Counted from the stretch's first letter, positions 8,863 through 17,642 are shown. The stretch is 40,291 nucleotides of DNA from Spirochaetaceae bacterium (GCA_007694005.1 RECN01000106.1:1-40291); one strand, 5' to 3'. Numbers and translations are program-made. Notes: generated by a model not told the origin, from the sequence alone.

Positions 8863-10266
8863 ATGGGAGAAGAGCAGTTTGATCTGGTGGTGATCGGAGG
8901 CGGCCCGGCAGGTGTCCGGGCTGCCGAACGGGTCGCCCGAAGCGGCCGCAGCGTCATGCTCATAGAACAGCACGCGGTCGGCGGAACCTGCCTGAACTAC
9001 GGGTGCATGCCGGCGAAAAGCATGATCGCCTGCGGCATTCTGTACCGGGACGCTCACGAGGCTGCGTTTCTCGGAGTCGATGCCGATGCGATAGAGTACC
9101 GGCAGGAGATAGCTGTAAAGCACAAGGACCTTGTTCTGAAACGCATGCGCAGCGGCATGAGAGATCAGCTCGAACAGGCCGGCGTACGGCTTATCGACGG
9201 TACCGCACACATCACCGCCCCCCACCTTGTTGAGGTGGACGGGAAGACGGTCAGAGGCGAGAACATTCTCATGTGTACGGGTACCGTGCAGGGCGATCTG
9301 ACCATCCCGGTCGCCCGGGCGAGAATCCCTGTCATTGCGGCGAACGCGGCCTTCGATCTGCCGAAGCTGCCCGCGCGTGTCGCGATTGTCGGGGCGGGAT
9401 ACATAGGCCTTGAGATCGCGAGCTGGCTCAACATGGTTGGCGCTGAGGTCACCGTCGTTTCCGAACACAGTGAAATTCTCGGGTTTGCCGGAGCAGATAT
9501 CGGTCGACGTATGCGGCTCGCGCTCGGCAATATCGAGTTTCTGTGTGGCTTCGATGTGTCAGAGGTCGAGGGGAACGAGCTTGTTCTGAAGCAGCAGGAT
9601 GATGAAGGCATACCGAAGCGTGTCGAGACTGACATGGTCATACAGGTCGTTTCGCGCACACCACGGCTCTCCGCGGTTGCCTTGAAGGGACTCGAATACA
9701 CCGACAGAGGTGTTTTCGTAGACGCCCGGATGCGCACGAACATCCCCTCCCTCTACGCGGCGGGCGACGTGACCGGTCTGTTGAACCTTGCGCACGCCGC
9801 ATACCGCATGGCAGATGTCGCGGTGAACACCATGTACGGTGACGGCACCGACCGTTTCGAGAGCACGCTCGTTCCCTGGATCGTCTACACGACACCACAG
9901 CTGGCGGGCTGCGGACTGCACGAAGAAGCCGCGCGCGCTGAAGGTTTCACCGTCGACAGTTCGCTGTTTACGCTTTCTGCGAACAGCAGATACGCGCGCG
10001 CTCATTTTGATCCGAAGGGATGGTGCCGGCTCGTCTACGAGGTAGAGACCGGCCGCATACGAGGCTGTTTTCTTATGGGTGAAGGCGTCTCAGAGATTAT
10101 CGGGCAGGCCTCGGTGGCGATCGCGGCAGGCATGACCCTGCGCGATCTCGCTCGGACAGCGGTTCCGCATCCGACGGTATCCGAAGCGCTTAGCGATGCG
10201 GCCGATGCAGCGGAGCTACGCAGGGTTCAGCGTGTCACAGAGCACGGATTTCATCCGCATCTGTAA
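8863..10266 (+). CDS. Dihydrolipoamide-dehydrogenase-like pyridine nucleotide-disulfide oxidoreductase
   Basis: 467 residues, the length of class I flavoprotein disulfide reductases. It has the FAD-binding GGGPAG (12-17), the redox-active disulfide GGTCLNYGCMPAKS (Cys43, Cys48), the NAD-binding GAGYIGLEIA, the second FAD motif LYAAGDVTG, and the C-terminal dyad HPTVSE (His436, Glu441) that acts on the partner subunit's disulfide. All catalytic parts of a dihydrolipoamide dehydrogenase (E3) are present. The ribosome site GCGAGG lies about 8 nt before ATG 8863. No E1, E2 or lipoyl protein gene is nearby, so the partner may be a remote dehydrogenase complex or a different substrate (for example mercuric-reductase- or soluble transhydrogenase-like). 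Its 3' end overlaps the convergent kinase gene by 32 bases. Confidence 0.85.
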   Translation: MGEEQFDLVVIGGGPAGVRAAERVARSGRSVMLIEQHAVGGTCLNYGCMPAKSMIACGILYRDAHEAAFLGVDADAIEYRQEIAVKHKDLVLKRMRSGMRDQLEQAGVRLIDGTAHITAPHLVEVDGKTVRGENILMCTGTVQGDLTIPVARARIPVIAANAAFDLPKLPARVAIVGAGYIGLEIASWLNMVGAEVTVVSEHSEILGFAGADIGRRMRLALGNIEFLCGFDVSEVEGNELVLKQQDDEGIPKRVETDMVIQVVSRTPRLSAVALKGLEYTDRGVFVDARMRTNIPSLYAAGDVTGLLNLAHAAYRMADVAVNTMYGDGTDRFESTLVPWIVYTTPQLAGCGLHEEAARAEGFTVDSSLFTLSANSRYARAHFDPKGWCRLVYEVETGRIRGCFLMGEGVSEIIGQASVAIAAGMTLRDLARTAVPHPTVSEALSDAADAAELRRVQRVTEHGFHPHL

Positions 10267-11476
10267 GCGGAATGCGTATCAGGTGACGGAATCCGGGTTC
10301 TGCATGCGGCTCGACGGTACCACCGCACTGCTCGACTGAGGCCTGTAGCAGACTTAAGCCCTGATGTTCGAGATAGTCGAAGTCCGCCGATACGGCGCTC
10401 CCGTTGTCCATGAGCAGGATCTGCAGGGCACCATCGTGCACGGAGACCTGTGCCTGCACGATCAGGTCCGTAGCAGGTGCAGCGTGCAGCAGACTGTTGG
10501 TGAACGCTTCAGTGCACGCAAGCCCGAGCTGAACTGATCGATCCGCGGTCAGGAAGACTTCTCGCGGTTTTTCCCCGCGAAGCCATTGGAAGTCGCACCT
10601 CCGTGTCGAAAATACGGCATGTACTTTCTGGAAGGTGCGAAAAATGAGGGCGGCGACATCAGTGTGCGTCGCGTCACCGGTCGGATCGACGAGTTGCTGC
10701 ACCGTCGCCATGGGTTCCATGCGCAGTCTCAGTTTCCGAAAGGCAGTGTCAGAGTGGTCGTGCTCCGCAAGATTCAGAAGGCTCATCATGACCTGTATGT
10801 TGTTTCGGACCCGGTGATCGAGCTCGTGCAGCCCGGCTCTCTTGTCGTCGAGCGTTCTGCGAAGCGACCGTTGTATCTCCATGTTCTGTTGCAGCTCGTC
10901 TGAGAGCTGCCCGAGCAGACGGGTCTGGTGGTTTGTGAGCGTTCTCAGCCGGGAGACGAGCTGTGTCACGACGTGAGTGCTCGCCGTTATCACCACGAGG
11001 ACGTTTGCACCGATTACAACCACTGTTGGACCGTTCAGATCGGACTCAGTAAGCCCTGTGGTCACTGCGATCGCATAGCCGACCGTCAGAATCGCAAGAG
11101 CGGAAACGGTGATGTACGTCGTCCTGCTGCTCGCAAATCCGGCGGTAAAAACGACCGAGGCCATGAGCCACATGAATCCCGCCCCTTCCTGGCCGGTAAA
11201 AAAGAGAACGACCAGACCAACGGCAGCCGTACCGATAATGACCAGAGCTGCCCGGGTCTTGTGGGAAAACCTGTCCGTCAGCGCCAGGATCAGCAGCAGG
11301 AGATAGACAGCAATATCGACGACCAGGACCACCCACAGTGCGTTCACGTACGCGGCTATCATGCTCGGTACGAGCGCGATAAGACCGAACACGGCGAACC
11401 AGCGAATCAGACTGGTGAGGATCTGCGTCTCGAACATGTGAACGATGTCTGTGTGCGCGATGCCGAACTTCTTCAT
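10235..11476 (-). CDS. Membrane sensor histidine kinase, HisKA_2 family
   Basis: 413 residues. The N-terminal half has about six hydrophobic segments (roughly 22-46, 48-67, 76-94, 101-115, 118-140, 151-172), then a coiled-coil stretch (about 173-212). The phosphoacceptor motif is LDHRVRNNIQV with His221, the HisKA_2 type (consensus HRVKNN) rather than the classical SHELRTP. The ATPase part shows EAFTNSLLHA (N box) and MDNGSAV (G1). HisKA_2 kinases serve stress, light and starvation signalling in many phyla. No response regulator is adjacent, so this is an orphan. The start ATG at 11476 follows GGCAGGTAG. The last 32 bases are antisense to the flavoprotein gene. Confidence 0.85.
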   Translation of the reverse strand: MKKFGIAHTDIVHMFETQILTSLIRWFAVFGLIALVPSMIAAYVNALWVVLVVDIAVYLLLLILALTDRFSHKTRAALVIIGTAAVGLVVLFFTGQEGAGFMWLMASVVFTAGFASSRTTYITVSALAILTVGYAIAVTTGLTESDLNGPTVVVIGANVLVVITASTHVVTQLVSRLRTLTNHQTRLLGQLSDELQQNMEIQRSLRRTLDDKRAGLHELDHRVRNNIQVMMSLLNLAEHDHSDTAFRKLRLRMEPMATVQQLVDPTGDATHTDVAALIFRTFQKVHAVFSTRRCDFQWLRGEKPREVFLTADRSVQLGLACTEAFTNSLLHAAPATDLIVQAQVSVHDGALQILLMDNGSAVSADFDYLEHQGLSLLQASVEQCGGTVEPHAEPGFRHLIRIPLTDADEIRAL

Positions 11477-11491
11477 CTACCTGCCCATTGT

Positions 11492-11499
11492 ATTGTACC
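11492..11499 (-). promoter_or_regulatory. Possible extended -10 promoter of the kinase gene
   Basis: The minus strand reads TGGTACAAT, an extended -10 box (TGn plus TACAAT, 5 of 6 consensus). It lies in the 43-base gap after tex and ends 15 bases before the kinase ATG. No good -35 is visible. Confidence 0.3.
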
Positions 11500-11519
11500 A
11501 GGCCGATCGTCCGCGAGTC

Positions 11520-13694
11520 TCAGACCATGCCAAGGCTGATACGTTTTCTCGCCGAATCGACCTCGAGAACGGTTACCTCCACGTGCATGCCGGTTTGTAC
11601 CACATCCGAGGGATGTGCCACGTAGTCCTTCGACATATGCGAGATGTGCACGAGTCCGTCCCGGTGAACGCCAACATCGACGAAGGCGCCAAAATCCGTC
11701 ACATTCCGTACGACACCGTTGAGCTTCATGCCGGGTTTCAGATCAGTTAGCTCCCGAACGTCATCCCTGAACTCGAGCAGCTCGAAGGCGGGACGCGGGT
11801 CCCTCCCTGGTGCCTTCAGGGAATCAAGTATATCACGGACCGTTTCGGCCATGGTTGCAGAATTTACGTATCGTGACGCCTCGATCTTCGCGACGGCATC
11901 CGCGTTCCCGACGAGGTCTTCTACGGTAAGGTTGATGTCACGGGCCATCTGTTCGACCAGCGGGTAGCGTTCGGGGTGTATTGCCGTCCTGTCAAGCGGA
12001 TTGGGGCCCGCGACGCGGAGAAAGCCTGCCGCCTGCTCGAAGGTCTTTGCACCTATTCCGGACACCTTCAGGAGATCCTGCCGCCTCGTGTAGCCTCCTG
12101 TTTCGCTTCGCTGCTTGACGATCGCCCTGGCGCTGCGGTTGTTGAGGCCTGCGACATAGCGAAGTACGTGCTCACTCGCGGTGTTCAGATCCGCACCGAC
12201 GGCGTTGACGCAGGAGACGACCGTGTCGTCGAGTTTTGCCGAGAGCATCGCAGGATCTACGTCGTGCTGATACTGACCGACGCCTATGGACTTGGGGTCA
12301 ATCTTGACAAGTTCAGCGAGTGGATCCATGAGCCGGCGACCTATCGAAACCGCGCCGCGCACCGTCACGTCCTGGTCGGGAAACTCCTCGCGTGCGGTGC
12401 GGCTCGCCGAGTACACCGATGCGCCCGCCTCGTTCACGCTTATGACCGCTACACCGGTCCCGGTGGTGGTCTTGAGGTCGAGCCCGGCGACGAAGTCCTG
12501 CGCCTCCCGCCCTCCGGTGCCGTTTCCGATCGCCACTACCCGACAGCCGTGCTTTGAAACAAGACTTCGGATTCGCTCGGCGGATGATCCGGTATCGTTC
12601 CGTGGCGGAAGCGGGTAAATGGCTTCGTGATGCAGGAGTGATCCGTGTTCGTCGAGTACCACGAGTTTGCATCCCGTACGGAGTCCCGGATCCAGAGCGA
12701 TCATAGGCACCCCTCCGAGCGGGGGCTCGAGCAGAACTGATCGCAGATTCTGCGCGAATACTTCGGCGGCGCTTTCTTCGGCCCGCTTCTTCAGCGCCGT
12801 TGTCAGCTCGTTTTCGAGGGCAGGTGCGAGCAGACGCTTCCAGGCATCCTCAAGGGCTGCGTCCATGTGTTCCGCCGCCACGATCGTCGTCGCGTCCGGG
12901 GTGCGGCGGGGCTTCCCCGTCGGGAACAGCTGCCGGCGGATACTCGCGTGTGCATCATCGGAGTCTGGAAGCGCGTGAGTTGACAGGATGCCCTCGCGCT
13001 CCCCCCGGAACATTGCGAGAATGCGATGCGATGGAGCCTTTCGTGCCGGCTCCCTGTGGTCAAAATAGTCGGCGTAGATCCGGGCCTCTGCTGATTCCCT
13101 GTCTACACCACGGGCGGGTTTGCTCGCGAGCACGGCGCGCTGTTCGAACAGCTCGCGAAGCCCGGTCCGCACGGAGATGTGCTCGCTGATGTGCTCGGCG
13201 ATAATGTCTCGAGCCCCGGCGAGCTCTTCGTCATTGCATGCGTGGAGGTCGATCGGGGCCTCGTCTGTCTGTGGCAGGTCGAGATCAGCGCCGGTAGCCT
13301 GCACAATGAAGCGCGCGAGTGGCCCGAGTCCCTTCTCGCGGGCAGCATCCGCCCTGGTCTTACGTTTGACCCGGTAGGGCAGGTAGATGTCTTCAAGCTC
13401 CTGTCGTGACGCGGCCGCCTGCAGGCTTCGCTCGAGCTCGTCGGTCAGCAGCTCGCGCTCGGTAAGCGAGGCCAGCATGGCTTCCCGTCGTTTATCGGTC
13501 TCGCGCAGGATCTGTATATGGTCGCGGACGGTTCGTATCTGCTCTTCGTCCATGCCTTGTGTGTGCTCTTTCCGGTAGCGGGAAATGAAGGGGACGCTGG
13601 CGCCTTCGTCGAGCAGACGAATGAGAGCGGCGACCGCCTGCTCCGGTTTCCCGACGAGGCCCGAAATTGTACGGAGGTGCTGTTGCATACTCAT
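11520..13694 (-). CDS. tex: Transcription accessory / RNA-binding protein Tex
   Basis: 724 residues, close to the usual Tex length. In order: the N-terminal Tex helical domain with the invariant PFISRYRKE (about 34-42), the YqgF-like RNase-H fold (IALDPGLRTGCK, about 328-339), helix-hairpin-helix motifs (about 500-560, SARAIVKQR and VSGIGAKTFEQAAGF) and an S1 RNA-binding domain close to the C-terminus (about 648-722, DFGAFVDVGVHRDGLVH). The protein ends directly after S1. Tex is a conserved cytoplasmic nucleic-acid-binding factor linked to transcription and RNA metabolism. The ATG at 13694 overlaps the serpin stop (ATGA), so the two are translationally coupled; an internal ATG at 13688 is an alternative start. 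Confidence 0.95.
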   Translation of the reverse strand: MSMQQHLRTISGLVGKPEQAVAALIRLLDEGASVPFISRYRKEHTQGMDEEQIRTVRDHIQILRETDKRREAMLASLTERELLTDELERSLQAAASRQELEDIYLPYRVKRKTRADAAREKGLGPLARFIVQATGADLDLPQTDEAPIDLHACNDEELAGARDIIAEHISEHISVRTGLRELFEQRAVLASKPARGVDRESAEARIYADYFDHREPARKAPSHRILAMFRGEREGILSTHALPDSDDAHASIRRQLFPTGKPRRTPDATTIVAAEHMDAALEDAWKRLLAPALENELTTALKKRAEESAAEVFAQNLRSVLLEPPLGGVPMIALDPGLRTGCKLVVLDEHGSLLHHEAIYPLPPRNDTGSSAERIRSLVSKHGCRVVAIGNGTGGREAQDFVAGLDLKTTTGTGVAVISVNEAGASVYSASRTAREEFPDQDVTVRGAVSIGRRLMDPLAELVKIDPKSIGVGQYQHDVDPAMLSAKLDDTVVSCVNAVGADLNTASEHVLRYVAGLNNRSARAIVKQRSETGGYTRRQDLLKVSGIGAKTFEQAAGFLRVAGPNPLDRTAIHPERYPLVEQMARDINLTVEDLVGNADAVAKIEASRYVNSATMAETVRDILDSLKAPGRDPRPAFELLEFRDDVRELTDLKPGMKLNGVVRNVTDFGAFVDVGVHRDGLVHISHMSKDYVAHPSDVVQTGMHVEVTVLEVDSARKRISLGMV

Positions 13695-15034
13695 AGTGAC
13701 GGATCACTTACCCGTCCAATAAAGAGAATACTTCCGGTTTCGCGGTCGTAAATCGTGTACACGAAGGGACGGTCAAGCCGGATCTGGACAGGATCGGTCG
13801 GCACCATAGAGCGAACCCCGATGATTACGGCAGTTGCCGCCGCCGCTTCGGTTCCTTCTTCATCAACCTCAATGACACTCCGGTGAATTATATCGGTTGC
13901 GTACAGATCCCTGTTACCGCTGATGCCCGACAGATCGGCCCGATTCGGATCAAACGCGTCCCGCATGCCGAGACCCCGTAGAGCGTTCGGCAGACTCAGG
14001 GACGTTTCGCTCGAGAAACGCGGCATGGTCACCGCGGCCTGTGTAGGCCTGAGTGACTGCAGCATGCGCTCGAAGCTCTCACGATCAAGACCCGCCTGCC
14101 AGCTGTCCCAGGCAGACGGATCCCGGGGCATGAACGCGATGAAGGAGGTCGAGCCGCCGGCGTAGGGCAGCTCGACCGCGATCGTGTCGCCTTCCATGGA
14201 GACCGGCAGCCTCGCTTCAAGCTGCATGAGCGGAACCCGCCGCTCTAGGCCGGCTGCGATAGTGAATCTGCCGTCGCGGGTTGCGCTTTCGCGGAAGGGA
14301 TGCTGCCAGCCGGCGAGGAAGTATACGGCGTTCGCCAGGACCAGCCGTGTCAGCGGAGTAATCGAACCGGGCGGCAGCAGATCCGCGATCTTGCCTTCGG
14401 TCTGACGTTCTATCCATCCGTTAATCCCCTGCCGGGTTCCGTCCGGATCATTTGCGAAGTCGGCGCCCGTGAACTGCGCGCGAAGATGATCCTGCAACTG
14501 CGCCACAAACTGTCCTCGAATCGGGTAGTGGGAATCGAGCCATAGCCCGTTGGCAATGCGAAGCGTGAACGGGTCGCCATCGGTGGACTCATCGTCAAAG
14601 GACTCGTTGTCGCTGTCATCGTCCTCGGTCGGCATTAACAGCGCCTGCAGTTCACCGGCCGCGTGAATCAAGGCGCTTCCCGAAGCCGAGAATCGAAGCG
14701 CGTCTTCAATCTGCGAGGCGGTCGCGCCCTCGGCACCGGCGTAGAGCATGAGAATGGCCGTAGCAATGGAATGCGGGCTCAGGATCAGGTTCTCTTCGGC
14801 CTCCGCCACGGCGATTGCACGGAACAGATCAAAGGCGAAGTCGCGGGTGTCCCCGGCGAGGTCCCGGGCTCCGTACTCGACCTCAAGTCCGCTGGTCCCG
14901 GCCGCCGGGAAGGGTGAATCCGTCTGCGGGAAAGGCGACTCCGCCTGCGGGGCCGCGGTAAGTAATGCCGGGAGCAGGAACAGACACAGACACAGAAGGC
15001 CTGCCGGGCGCGAATAGCGTGTTGCTTGTTTCAT
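13691..15034 (-). CDS. Secreted serpin (serine/cysteine protease inhibitor)
   Basis: 447 residues. An N-terminal signal sequence (charged start, hydrophobic stretch about 11-26, small residues before AAPQ) predicts export. The serpin core follows: NLILSPHSIATAILMLYAGA (82-101), LVLANAVYFLAGW, the hinge and reactive-centre loop beginning EVDEEGTEAAAATAV, and the C-terminal signature FVYTIYDRETGSILFIGRV. The small, Ala-rich hinge marks an inhibitory serpin. Counting 15 residues from the hinge Gly394 places P1-P1' at Arg408-Ser409, so trypsin-like or Arg-specific proteases are the expected targets. Odd points: an acidic low-complexity insert (about 136-154, rich in Asp, Glu and Ser) and a repeated SPFP near the mature N-terminus. 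It lies between a GNAT gene (23 nt gap) and tex (4-base overlap). Confidence 0.93.
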   Translation of the reverse strand: MKQATRYSRPAGLLCLCLFLLPALLTAAPQAESPFPQTDSPFPAAGTSGLEVEYGARDLAGDTRDFAFDLFRAIAVAEAEENLILSPHSIATAILMLYAGAEGATASQIEDALRFSASGSALIHAAGELQALLMPTEDDDSDNESFDDESTDGDPFTLRIANGLWLDSHYPIRGQFVAQLQDHLRAQFTGADFANDPDGTRQGINGWIERQTEGKIADLLPPGSITPLTRLVLANAVYFLAGWQHPFRESATRDGRFTIAAGLERRVPLMQLEARLPVSMEGDTIAVELPYAGGSTSFIAFMPRDPSAWDSWQAGLDRESFERMLQSLRPTQAAVTMPRFSSETSLSLPNALRGLGMRDAFDPNRADLSGISGNRDLYATDIIHRSVIEVDEEGTEAAAATAVIIGVRSMVPTDPVQIRLDRPFVYTIYDRETGSILFIGRVSDPSL

Positions 15035-15057
15035 GTTACCATAGAGTATTGCCCGTT

Positions 15058-15879
15058 TCAGTCGGGATTTCGACCGGTTATCGGTTCATTTTCGTGGTAT
15101 TGTCCGCTGGCGCGATACAGCAGGCACTCGTAGGCCCGGGCGTCGCGGTAGCCAAGGCGCTCGGCGAGGCGTTTCGACGTAAGGTTGGCGGCGTCCCACG
15201 CGACGAAGGTGTGCGTTTCGCGGCCCCAGGCGAGCAGCGCACGCGAGGCGAGGGTTGCATACCCGCGCCCGCGGCGGTCTTTCCTCGTACCGACTTCGAC
15301 CTCTATGCCCCGGGTATAGACGGCGTAGCTCGACGCGCCTGAGACGACCTCCCCGTTCTCGATGACGACGAAGCCGATACCCCGGGCCAGGAACGCGTCT
15401 GCGTCCGGAAACTGACAGATCAGATCGTCGAACCAGTCTTCGTTCCCGTGCTTCCGTATATGCTCACCGCTCATGCGCTGGACGGACACACCGGCTTCCC
15501 GTGCGAGGGCCTCCGCTTCGTCCCCGGCGCGGGCAAAAAACTCCCAGTCGAAGCGTTCAGTATCAAAAGCGTAGCGGGCGTAGCGACTCGTCCTTGCGCC
15601 CGGATCGCGTTCGAGCAGACTCCACCATTTGTCTCCGGCAGGCATGACGTGCAGTTCCTCGTCGTGATGCTCCGCGAGTTCCCGAACAAGGCCCAGGTCG
15701 GGTATTCCCGTGGGATACACGAAGTCGCCGACGACGACCGCTGCGCTTGAGGCCGTCTCGGGCTGGCTGTCGAGCACGGCGTATCCGCCTGTTCCGTCGA
15801 AGAACGCAGTCGCGAGCAGATCGATCGATTCCGGCCGCAGATGGTCCGGCAGTTCCGCGGCTCCTGAAAGAATGTGCAT
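15058..15879 (-). CDS. GNAT-family N-acetyltransferase
   Basis: 273 residues. The C-terminal half is a GNAT fold: VVIENGEVVSGASSYAV (strands 2-3), the IEVEVGT strand, then the acetyl-CoA pyrophosphate loop RRGRGYAT (202-209) and a final strand-helix with AANLTSKRLAERLGY. The N-terminal 130 residues are a degenerate half, as in the larger 'GNAT acetyltransferase' family (PF12746-like) that includes ZmaR-type self-resistance enzymes. No signal peptide; cytoplasmic. The substrate is unknown. It is the first gene of a minus-strand run GNAT-serpin-tex and is divergent from the ApbC gene; AGGAAC lies close before its ATG at 15879. Confidence 0.8.
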   Translation of the reverse strand: MHILSGAAELPDHLRPESIDLLATAFFDGTGGYAVLDSQPETASSAAVVVGDFVYPTGIPDLGLVRELAEHHDEELHVMPAGDKWWSLLERDPGARTSRYARYAFDTERFDWEFFARAGDEAEALAREAGVSVQRMSGEHIRKHGNEDWFDDLICQFPDADAFLARGIGFVVIENGEVVSGASSYAVYTRGIEVEVGTRKDRRGRGYATLASRALLAWGRETHTFVAWDAANLTSKRLAERLGYRDARAYECLLYRASGQYHENEPITGRNPD

Positions 15880-15894
15880 GGTTCCTAGCCCCGC

Positions 15895-15924
15895 TTGAAG
15901 GTGGATCGAAGGGGCAAGTATAGT
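15895..15924 (+). promoter_or_regulatory. Promoter of the apbC-nudix operon
   Basis: TTGAAG (15895-15900) and TATAGT (15919-15924, 5 of 6 to consensus) are 18 bases apart on the plus strand. The -10 box ends only 8 bases before ATG 15933, so the message could be leaderless. Read on the minus strand, the same AT-rich patch gives TATACT (15922-15917), a possible -10 for the divergent GNAT gene. Confidence 0.45.
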
Positions 15925-15932
15925 GGAAGGCT

Positions 15933-17003
15933 ATGGATATGCCTACAAAAGATGAAGTGATGGCGCTCCTGTCTCTCGTTGAAGACCCGGAACTGCAGCG
16001 CAATGTTGTCGATCTCGGCTACGTGGAAGACCTCCGTATCGGAAACGGAACAATAGATGTCACGTTGAGAATGAGTAAACCGGTGACGCCGTTGCGGCAG
16101 GCGGTCGGAGACGACGCGAAAGCCCGTCTGCAGGACGCCTTTTCGAGTGCTGCAGAGATCAACGTGGATGTGGTCGGGCCGCAGCCGGCCTCGGCGCAGC
16201 GGGCAGCCAGGCAGTCCGCCTCGCAGAAGGGGCCAGGCCCGCTGCCCGGTATCGACCACATAATCGCTGTGGCGAGCGGTAAGGGCGGTGTGGGCAAGTC
16301 GACGGTAGCGACGAATCTGGCCGTTGCCCTCGCGCAGTCCGGTGCCTCAGTCGGCCTTCTCGATACCGACGTCTACGGCCCGAGCATACCCACCATGATG
16401 GGAGTCGACGAGAAACCGGGCTTCGCCGACGGGAAGGTCTATCCCGTACATGCCCACGGCGTGTCGCTCATGTCCATGGGATTCGTCGTCGATGAGGAAG
16501 ACGCCATGATCTGGCGTGGCCCTATGGCGAGTGGAGCCATCAATCAGTTCATTACCGATGTGGTCTGGGGCGAACTCGATTATCTGATTCTGGACCTGCC
16601 TCCCGGGACCGGCGACATACAGCTGACGATCTCGCAGAAGCTCTCACTCAGCGGTTCGATCATAGTCACGACACCGCAGGAGGTCGCGCTCGCCGATGTG
16701 CGTCGCGCCGCACGCATGTTTGCCCAGGTCGACATTCCCGTCCTCGGCATAGTCGAGAACATGAGCTACTTCGTGTGCCCGGGCTGTGGCCACCGCGAGG
16801 AGATTTTTGCGCACGGTGGAGGCAGAGCCTCGGCTGAGAAGATGGGGGTGCCCTTTCTCGGCGAGCTTCCGCTCGCCTACGGTGTCCGGGCATCCGGGGA
16901 TATCGGCATACCCGTTGTCATATCGGAACCCGAGTCGGAGCACGCGAAGGCGTTCATGCGCATCGCAGCACAGCTTTCAGAGATTCTTGCCGGGCGGGTA
17001 TAG
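15933..17003 (+). CDS. apbC: Mrp/NBP35-type iron-sulfur carrier ATPase (ApbC)
   Basis: 356 residues. The N-terminal MIP18/DUF59 domain (about 5-82, with SLVEDPELQRNVVDLGYV) is joined by an Ala/Gln-rich linker to a SIMIBI ATPase with deviant Walker A KGGVGKST (117-124), switch DTDVYGPSIP, and Walker-B-like LDLPPGTGD (220-228). The paired cysteines VCPGCG (Cys282, Cys285) are those that hold a bridging [4Fe-4S] cluster in the dimer. It loads or carries Fe-S clusters in the cytoplasm. Despite the shared name, it is unrelated to the Mrp antiporter genes elsewhere in the window. It is followed after 3 nt by a NUDIX gene. A GGAAGG stretch precedes the ATG, but the promoter is nearly on top of it. 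Confidence 0.94.
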   Translation: MDMPTKDEVMALLSLVEDPELQRNVVDLGYVEDLRIGNGTIDVTLRMSKPVTPLRQAVGDDAKARLQDAFSSAAEINVDVVGPQPASAQRAARQSASQKGPGPLPGIDHIIAVASGKGGVGKSTVATNLAVALAQSGASVGLLDTDVYGPSIPTMMGVDEKPGFADGKVYPVHAHGVSLMSMGFVVDEEDAMIWRGPMASGAINQFITDVVWGELDYLILDLPPGTGDIQLTISQKLSLSGSIIVTTPQEVALADVRRAARMFAQVDIPVLGIVENMSYFVCPGCGHREEIFAHGGGRASAEKMGVPFLGELPLAYGVRASGDIGIPVVISEPESEHAKAFMRIAAQLSEILAGRV

Positions 17004-17006
17004 GTA

Positions 17007-17642
17007 ATGGGCCTTCCGGCTTTCCTTTCGGCGCTGAAGACCTGCCTTGAGGGCGGCGAACTCCCGGGGCTCGATGCCCAGATGCGCATGGCACCTCAGG
17101 GCCGCACCCCGGAAGCCGGTTCGCGGGACGCCGGGACGATCCGGTACGCAGCCGTCCTGCTTGTCCTGTTCGACGAGCGTGATCCCTCGATTCTGCTCAT
17201 ACGGCGTCCTGACGACGGGAGCACCCATTCCGGTGAGCTTGCCTTTCCGGGTGGCGGGTTTGAGGAAGGTGATGTGTTTCCCGAGGGCACTGCCCTGCGG
17301 GAGGCACACGAAGAGCTTGGTCTGAAGCGCCAGCATCTGTCGGTAATCGGTACGCTTTCGCCGATATTCATTCCGGTGAGCAGCTACCAGGTCGTCCCGG
17401 TCGTCGCATGGGCCGAAACGCTTGCCGGTGTCGCTCCTGCCAGCGATGAGGTCTCCGAAGTCCTACCCGTACCTCTGCGCGTACTCCGTAGCGCTCCGGT
17501 ACGACGCGTGTTTCCGACACCCTCCGGGGAGATCGTCGCACCGTGCTGGATCATACACGATGACCGACCTGATCTGCCGCCCCTGTGGGGCGCCAGCGCC
17601 ATGGCAGCATCCGAGCTGATTGATGCTTGTGGCGAGAGTTGA
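17007..17642 (+). CDS. NUDIX hydrolase, CoA pyrophosphatase (NudL/NUDT7) type
   Basis: 211 residues. The Nudix box spans about 82-106 and ends in REAHEELGL, which supplies the metal-binding glutamates. It is preceded by RRPDDGSTHSGELAFPGG; the pattern R...H-x-G-E/Q-x-x-FPGG marks the CoA-pyrophosphatase subgroup (NudL, NUDT7), which splits CoA or its derivatives into phosphopantetheine and 3',5'-ADP. It is cytoplasmic. It starts 3 nt after apbC, so the two form an operon, which ends in a clear terminator about 35 nt downstream. The subgroup assignment rests on the motif only. Confidence 0.88.
   Translation: MGLPAFLSALKTCLEGGELPGLDAQMRMAPQGRTPEAGSRDAGTIRYAAVLLVLFDERDPSILLIRRPDDGSTHSGELAFPGGGFEEGDVFPEGTALREAHEELGLKRQHLSVIGTLSPIFIPVSSYQVVPVVAWAETLAGVAPASDEVSEVLPVPLRVLRSAPVRRVFPTPSGEIVAPCWIIHDDRPDLPPLWGASAMAASELIDACGES

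Noticed and set aside
7092-8882. Long plus-strand open frame (596 codons) opposite the dehydrogenase and transporter genes
   Set aside because: Low-complexity, charged translation with no family match; it is the shadow of two well-supported minus-strand genes in GC-rich DNA.
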